This document shows positions 59,897 to 64,000 of a DNA stretch of 64,000 nt, one piece after another. The first letter of the stretch is position 1. Every line of letters begins with the position of its first letter. The DNA is from NZ13-RE01 sp964612975. Lineage in GTDB: Bacteria > Dictyoglomota > Dictyoglomia > Dictyoglomales > Dictyoglomaceae. The stretch is taken from NCBI GenBank assembly GCA_964612975.1, contig CAZTGC010000005.1, forward strand, positions 105,828 through 169,827, in the 5' to 3' direction. The notes under the pieces were generated by a model. That model saw only the letters and a list, made by a program, of their open reading frames with translations. It ran no database searches and was not told the DNA's origin. A program made the position numbers and the translations under genes.

Positions 59897-61207
59897 ATGA
59901 GTTTTAAAGGCATCTCTGTGATAGGACTTGGATATGTGGGATTGCCCTTAGTCTTGGAATTTGCAAAGACTGGTTTGAAGGTATATGGGGTTGATCAAAA
60001 TCCTAATAGGGTTGAAATGGTAAATAAGGGAATTTCATATATTGATGATGTAAAAAGTGATGAGCTTTTAGAAGTTGTTAAAAAGGGTAATATAATAGCA
60101 TATGTAGATTTTGAGTCGGTAAAATTATCCGATGCAGTGATTATATGTGTTCCTACGCCTCTTGGCCTTCATAAGGAACCAGACATTTCTTATATAGTAA
60201 ATGTTACTACAGAAATTTCTAAAAATCTAAAAAGGGGACAATTGGTAGTTTTAGAAAGTACAACATACCCTGGAACTACTGAAGAAGTTGTACTTCCCAT
60301 TTTAGAAAAAAGTGGCTTAAAAAGTGGGGAAGATTTTTATCTTGCCTTCTCTCCTGAGAGAATAGACCCAGGAAATAAAAAATTTACCCCAAAGGATATA
60401 CCAAAAATAGTGGGGGGAATAAATGAAATTTCCACAGAAAAAGCTGCTGAACTTTATTCTTTAGTATTTCCTAAAGTTCATAAAGTATCCTCCCCTAAGG
60501 TAGCAGAGATGGAAAAACTTCTTGAAAATATATTTAGACTTGTAAATATATCATTTATAAATGAGCTTGCTATTTTGTGTGGAAAGATGGGAATAGATAT
60601 ATGGGAAGTAATTGAGGCTGCATCTACAAAACCTTATGGATTTATGCCCTTTTATCCTGGTCCAGGCCTGGGTGGACACTGTATTCCCATCGACCCCTTT
60701 TATCTCTCTTGGAAAGCAAAAGAGTATGATTTTAATGTAAGATTCATTGAACTTGCAGGGAAAATAAATGATGAGATGCCTAAATATATAGTACAACTTG
60801 TTATGGAAGCTCTTAATAAGCATAAAAAACCTGTAAATGGATCTAAAATTTTAGTTATAGGAGTTGCATATAAACCTAATATTGCAGATCCAAGAGAATC
60901 TCCAGCCTTAAAGATAATTCCTCTTCTTGAAAATCTTGGTGGAGAAGTGGAATATTATGATCCTTATATATCAGAAATTAAAATTGAGGAAGTTAATACT
61001 AAAAAGGTTAAATACATGAAATCTTGTATATTGGATGAAAATAAGGTAAAGGATGCCGCCTGTGTTCTTATTCTAACAGATCATGATGGAATTGACTATG
61101 AAATGATATCCAATAATACAAAATTAATTGTAGATACAAGAAACGCTTTAAGAAAAAGAGGAATTAGAATAGATGAAAGAGTGACTATTTTGGGAGTAAC
61201 AGGGTAA
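59897..61207 (+). CDS. UDP-N-acetylglucosamine 6-dehydrogenase (WbpA-like)
   Basis: The 436-residue NAD-dependent dehydrogenase oxidises C6 of a UDP-sugar to the uronic acid. Its Rossmann start is ISVIGLGYVGLPL and the catalytic Cys is in GPGLGGHCIPIDPFYLSW near residue 258, the form of UDP-GlcNAc 6-dehydrogenases rather than UDP-glucose enzymes. AFSPERIDPGN near 155 is also conserved. GGGAGGG precedes the ATG. WecC (ManNAc form) is an alternative. Confidence 0.88.
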   Translation: MSFKGISVIGLGYVGLPLVLEFAKTGLKVYGVDQNPNRVEMVNKGISYIDDVKSDELLEVVKKGNIIAYVDFESVKLSDAVIICVPTPLGLHKEPDISYIVNVTTEISKNLKRGQLVVLESTTYPGTTEEVVLPILEKSGLKSGEDFYLAFSPERIDPGNKKFTPKDIPKIVGGINEISTEKAAELYSLVFPKVHKVSSPKVAEMEKLLENIFRLVNISFINELAILCGKMGIDIWEVIEAASTKPYGFMPFYPGPGLGGHCIPIDPFYLSWKAKEYDFNVRFIELAGKINDEMPKYIVQLVMEALNKHKKPVNGSKILVIGVAYKPNIADPRESPALKIIPLLENLGGEVEYYDPYISEIKIEEVNTKKVKYMKSCILDENKVKDAACVLILTDHDGIDYEMISNNTKLIVDTRNALRKRGIRIDERVTILGVTG

Positions 61208-61213
61208 TAGGCT

Positions 61214-61241
61214 TGATAAGTGATGTATGATAAGTGATAAG
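61214..61241 (+). repeat. Seven-base tandem array, TGATAAG type
   Basis: Four consecutive heptamers: TGATAAG, TGATGTA, TGATAAG, TGATAAG, placed just after the 6-dehydrogenase stop. Related arrays are at 62211-62224 (same strand) and 62524-62558 (opposite strand). They frame the region holding the oxidoreductase gene and a decayed S23-type gene. Confidence 0.7.
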
Positions 61242-61273
61242 AGGAGGTTAAATAAGTCAGGAAGGTAGAGGAA

Positions 61274-62239
61274 ATGGATAGATTTATTGGACTTGTGGGA
61301 TCTGGTTATTGGGGAAAAAACCTTTTAAGAAATTTATATGAATTAAATGTTCTTCATAGTGTTTGTGATTGTAGTAGCGAGATTATTGAAGAAAGAAAGA
61401 AAACTTTTCTTAGTGTGAATTATACTCAAAATTTTGACGAGCTTATTTCTAATTCTGAAATAAGGGCTATAGTTATTGCAACTCCTACTGTAACCCATTA
61501 TGAACTTGCAAAAAAAGCTATTTTAGCTAATAAAGATGTATTTATAGAAAAACCTATGACCACATCTACCAAAGATGCAGAAGATCTTGTAAGATTAGCG
61601 GAAGAAAAAGGAAAAATCATTATGGTGGGGCATATATTACAGTATCATCCCGCTGTGGTAAAATTAAAAGAACTTATTTCTCAAGGAGTAACTGGAGACA
61701 TCATTTACCTTTATGCTCATAGGGTTAATGTGGGGAAAATACGTACCCATGAAAATGTTTGGTGGAGTCTTGCCCCTCATGATGTATCACTCATTCTTAT
61801 GCTAACTAATTCTGAACCATATAAAACCCATTACCAGGGAATTTCCTTTATAAACAAAGGAATAGATGATATTGTTTTAGTCTCCTTAGAATTTGAAAAA
61901 GGAATTAAAGGACATATATTTGTAAGTTGGTGGCATCCTAACAAGGAGCAAAAATTAGTAGTCATAGGTACACAGGGAATGTTGATATTTGATGATACTA
62001 CAAAGGAAAAGTTATTTTATTATCCTCATAAAATAGAGTGGAATAATGGAATACCTCAAGCTAATAAAGAAGATGTGCAAGTAATACCAGTAGAAAATAA
62101 AGAACCTTTAAAAGAAGAAATGATACATTTTATAGAATGTGTAAAAGAGCGCAAGAAACCTAAGACTGATGGGTATGAGGGATTAAGAGTAATGAAAGTC
62201 CTACAAAGAGTGATAAGTGATAATTGGGAAGGAAAATGA
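61274..62239 (+). CDS. Gfo/Idh/MocA oxidoreductase (WbpB/WlbA-like)
   Basis: The 321-residue NAD(P)-dependent enzyme would oxidise C3 of UDP-GlcNAcA. The Rossmann start is GLVGSGYWGKNLLRN; the catalytic region contains EKPMTTSTKDAEDL (Lys) and WWSLAPHDVSLIL (His). The start has only a weak AGAGGAA site, and a stronger GAGGAGGT lies 25 bases further up, after the heptamer array. The last codons (VISDNWEGK) fall in a TGATAAG-TGATAAT repeat (62211-62224), so the C-terminus may have been altered by that array. Confidence 0.85.
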   Translation: MDRFIGLVGSGYWGKNLLRNLYELNVLHSVCDCSSEIIEERKKTFLSVNYTQNFDELISNSEIRAIVIATPTVTHYELAKKAILANKDVFIEKPMTTSTKDAEDLVRLAEEKGKIIMVGHILQYHPAVVKLKELISQGVTGDIIYLYAHRVNVGKIRTHENVWWSLAPHDVSLILMLTNSEPYKTHYQGISFINKGIDDIVLVSLEFEKGIKGHIFVSWWHPNKEQKLVVIGTQGMLIFDDTTKEKLFYYPHKIEWNNGIPQANKEDVQVIPVENKEPLKEEMIHFIECVKERKKPKTDGYEGLRVMKVLQRVISDNWEGK

Positions 62240-62281
62240 TAAAAACTCATATTAACCTTACAAATACTAAAATCTTATCTA

Positions 62282-62507
62282 TCTATTCCTTACAATATAG
62301 GAGAAGGAGCCACAAGAAATTCTAAGTAAGGAGTTTGTGCAATTTCTTTATATTTCTTTTGACTCAATATCTGAATTGGAAACTCAACTGATAATTTCTA
62401 AAGAACTTGGATATTTAAAAGAGGATAAAATAATTGACAAAATTAATATAATTAGACGAATGCTTTTAGGCTTAATTAAAAATATTAGGAGCAAATCCCT
62501 CAAATGA
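62282..62507 (+). pseudogene. Decayed four-helix-bundle (S23/IVP-type) protein gene
   Basis: Here the sequence reads SIPYNIGEGATRNSK, a stop, and then in the next frame EFVQFLYISFDSISELETQL and IISKELGYLKEDKI to a stop at 62505. This is the C-terminal half of the four-helix-bundle proteins first found in 23S rRNA intervening sequences. The N-terminal half is absent, and one frameshift/stop breaks the rest. Heptamer arrays flank it on both sides in inverted orientation. Confidence 0.75.
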
Positions 62508-62523
62508 AACTCCTTGTTTTCTA

Positions 62524-62558
62524 CCTCTTACCTATCACATATTACTTATCATTTATCC
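62524..62558 (-). repeat. Seven-base array, TGATAAG type, reverse orientation
   Basis: Read on the minus strand, five consecutive heptamers are GGATAAA, TGATAAG, TAATATG, TGATAGG and TAAGAGG. It is the inverted counterpart of the arrays at 61214-61241 and 62211-62224 and lies 16 bases before the acetyltransferase start. Confidence 0.65.
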
Positions 62559-62573
62559 TATTGGAGGTGCTAA

Positions 62574-63161
62574 ATGTCTAATTCAAAAGATTACTTTGTA
62601 CATGAAAGTTCCTATGTTGATGAACCTGTAGAAATAGGTGAAGGAACAAAAATATGGCATTTTTGCCATATCTTACCCAATACCGTTATAGGTAAAAATT
62701 GTGTAATAGGACAGAATGTAATGATAGGACCAAGGGTAAGAATAGGAAATAATGTAAAGATACAAAATAATGTAAGCATATATGAAGGAGTAGAGCTTGA
62801 GGATGATGTATTTTGTGGCCCTTCCTGCGTATTTACAAATGTTTTAAATCCAAGAGCATTTATTGAGAGAAAGCATGAATTTAAAAAGACAATAGTTAGA
62901 AGAGGAGCTACCATAGGAGCAAATGCTACTATAGTTTGTGGAGTAACAATAGGAGAATACGTACTTATTGGCGCAGGAGCAGTGGTAACAAGAGATGTTT
63001 TAGCATATGCCTTAGTAGTAGGTGTTCCAGCAAAACAGATTGGATGGGTATGTAAATGTGGGACAACCTTAAAGTTCAAGGAGGATTTTGCAGTATGTGA
63101 ATATTGTGGGAATGAATATAGATTGGAAGAGGGAAAACTTATCCCTATTAAGGAGAAGTAG
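62574..63161 (+). CDS. WbpD/WlbB-like sugar N-acetyltransferase
   Basis: The 195-residue enzyme has a left-handed beta-helix (IGEGTKIWHFCHILPNTVIG onward; GRR-like turns through GATIGANATIVCGVTIGEYV) with the loop VLNPRAFIERKHEF typical of WbpD-type UDP-sugar acetyltransferases. A short C-terminal zinc ribbon follows (CKC...CEYC, about residues 162-183), also seen in WlbB proteins. TTGGAGGTG precedes the ATG. It would acetylate the 3-amino group of the UDP-uronic sugar; the aminotransferase that makes that amine is not in the window. Confidence 0.9.
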   Translation: MSNSKDYFVHESSYVDEPVEIGEGTKIWHFCHILPNTVIGKNCVIGQNVMIGPRVRIGNNVKIQNNVSIYEGVELEDDVFCGPSCVFTNVLNPRAFIERKHEFKKTIVRRGATIGANATIVCGVTIGEYVLIGAGAVVTRDVLAYALVVGVPAKQIGWVCKCGTTLKFKEDFAVCEYCGNEYRLEEGKLIPIKEK

Positions 63162-63199
63162 TGTATAATATAACTAAAGACTTTAAGAGGTAATTCTTA

Positions 63200-63566
63200 A
63201 TGGAAGAAAGATTAACAGCACTAGAAGAAAGGGTAGATAGATTAGAGAGTGTCTTAGTCAATTTATAGTGCAAACAAATATTACCATAAAAAATTAGGAG
63301 AAGAGGTTACACGATTGAGTAAGCAATGGGGAGAGATGGGTAAGCAATGGGAAGAAGATAGAAAGGCAATGAATAAGCGTTGGGAAGATCTAGCCAATAA
63401 GATGGGAACATTGGTGGAGGATATATTCTTCCCATCATTTGATATAGTCTTGAAGAAATACTTTAACATTACTCCGAGGCTTCTAACCCATAAAGTTACA
63501 TATAGAAAGAACAGTAAGACGCTAGAGATAGATATACTAGCATATATAGAGGATAAAATTCTATAG
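63200..63566 (+). pseudogene. Truncated coiled-coil/DUF3782-like nuclease-related gene
   Basis: From the ATG at 63200 one frame gives MEERLTALEERVDRLESV and stops. A one-base frame change continues IVQTNITIKKLGEEVTRLSK, KQWEEDRKAMNKRWEDL, GTLVEDIFFPSFDIVLKKYF and KTLEIDILAYIEDKIL to a stop at 63566. This is the N-terminal coiled coil and start of the nuclease-like domain of DUF3782-type proteins. The domain is cut off in the middle of its core strand, 5 bases before the dispersed repeat. Confidence 0.65.
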
Positions 63567-63571
63567 TTATT

Positions 63572-63671
63572 TTATTCCTAAAGGCAAGTCACACATAATT
63601 CCTTTGGAAGACCTTTTCTTTTATTAACAGTATGTGACATTTTTATTTGCATACCACAATAAAAGCTTAGG
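63572..63671 (+). repeat. MITE-like dispersed repeat, copy 3
   Basis: This 100-base element begins TTATTCCTAAAGGCAAGTC and ends AAAGCTTAGG, matching copy 1 over its whole length and both ends of copy 2. It directly follows the broken DUF3782-like gene, so its insertion (or a linked deletion) may have ended that gene. The rest of 63672-63751 shows nothing recognisable apart from a ribosome site. Confidence 0.75.
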
Positions 63672-63751
63672 ATATTTATATACAATTGGTTATGTGATAG
63701 AATATTATTCGGAGTTTTAAATAGAGGTAAAGACTATAAGAGGAGACTATT

Positions 63752-64000
63752 ATGAAGAAGAAAATATTTAAAACTGACAGCTGTTCTCCGCAGTTAGGAA
63801 ATTGGGAGCAACAATTAAGTAATGCTGCTATATTAGAGGGAACTTACTCTCCTAACGAAGTTAAGAACTTGATTGGTAAATTAGATTTTTATATAATTGG
63901 TAGACTATATGTTAGGTGTAGCAGTACTATCTCAATTTATTCCTACAATAGCTTTTAACAATTTGAAAATCTCGAAGACTGAAGAGGACTATTTTTTAAG
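63752..64000 (+). CDS. Unrecognised gene at the window edge, apparently frameshifted
   Basis: An ATG at 63752 has a good GAGGAG site. The frame reads MKKKIFKTDSCSPQLGN and WEQQLSNAAILEGTYSPNEV and stops at 63958. From about 63897 a different frame is open to the window end (LVDYMLGVAVLSQFIPTIAF, then NNLKISKTEEDYFL), with a hydrophobic stretch. Either this is one gene with a frameshift near 63900 or two overlapping genes. I recognise neither part. The ribosome-site region (TAAAGACTATAAGAGG) nearly repeats 63176-63191 upstream of the DUF3782 remnant. Confidence 0.4.

Noticed and set aside
61214..61241. A CRISPR-like tandem repeat
   Set aside because: The unit is seven bases with no spacers, so it is a short tandem array and not a CRISPR array.
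62612..63079. A 155-residue minus-strand gene opposite the acetyltransferase
   Set aside because: Its text is the antisense of a regular hexapeptide repeat, which gives long artificial open frames.

Overview
The window is AT-rich (roughly one third G+C by eye), and its proteins are dense in Glu, Lys and Ile with AGA as the usual arginine codon. The gene mix is that of an anaerobic, saccharolytic thermophile: a class III ribonucleotide reductase, rubrerythrin, no respiratory genes, many glycoside-active enzymes, tetrahydrofolate one-carbon genes and a MetV/MetF pair. From family resemblance it looks most like Dictyoglomus. That is an inference, because no rRNA or marker comparison could be run.

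Layout. 1-4987: the end of an unrecognised enzyme gene, an ATP-grasp ligase, a decayed cyclase/AAA/TPR signalling gene and an MFS transporter. 4961-8057: the nrdR-nrdD-nrdG operon (minus strand) behind a promoter with two NrdR-type boxes. 8158-10493: a xylose-isomerase-like enzyme, a ferritin-like protein and rubrerythrin. 10511-19181: a ROK regulator, a PqaA-like hydrolase, a glucan phosphorylase, a SHOCT/adhesin-like protein, nagA, a GH1 beta-glucosidase and a decayed sugar isomerase gene. 19466-26085: tRNA-Asn, two tandem GH94 phosphorylases, a small Cys protein and an aldo/keto reductase. 26093-36233: housekeeping genes (rqcH, rluD, a Crp-type regulator, dnaA, hflKC, a zinc-ribbon protein, a PEGA surface protein, a CDP-alcohol transferase, a TM2 protein). 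36303-40470: homocitrate synthase, a homoaconitase pair and an iron alcohol dehydrogenase behind a leader with an intrinsic terminator. 40455-45573: the fhs-folD-metV-metF one-carbon operon. 45615-51322: tRNA-Ser, a TIM-barrel isomerase, a GH4 enzyme, argF, cysE and a TPP-riboswitch-controlled thiT-thiN operon. 51395-56762: gyrA, archease, a degenerate YchF-like protein, OsmC, and an IscU fusion with an Rrf2/IscR regulator. 56940-63161: a nucleotide-sugar cluster (CapD, 2-epimerase, 6-dehydrogenase, oxidoreductase, acetyltransferase) that would suit a diacetamido-uronic acid surface sugar. 63162-64000: gene debris.

How it fits together. Cello-oligosaccharides and related sugars would be cut by GH94 phosphorolysis and GH1 hydrolysis, and alpha-glucans by the phosphorylase. 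The Crp-type regulator keeps both the cyclic-nucleotide cassette and the DNA-reading residues of E. coli CRP. Two near-consensus CRP palindromes lie about 42 bp upstream of predicted starts (PEGA gene, CapD gene). In the same window a class III cyclase gene has decayed.

Accessory structure. A MITE-like repeat with CCTAAA/TTTAGG ends occurs three times (10511, 19586, 63572). Seven-base TGATAAG arrays in inverted orientation flank a decayed four-helix-bundle (S23-type) gene inside the sugar cluster. I found no CRISPR array, phage or complete insertion sequence.
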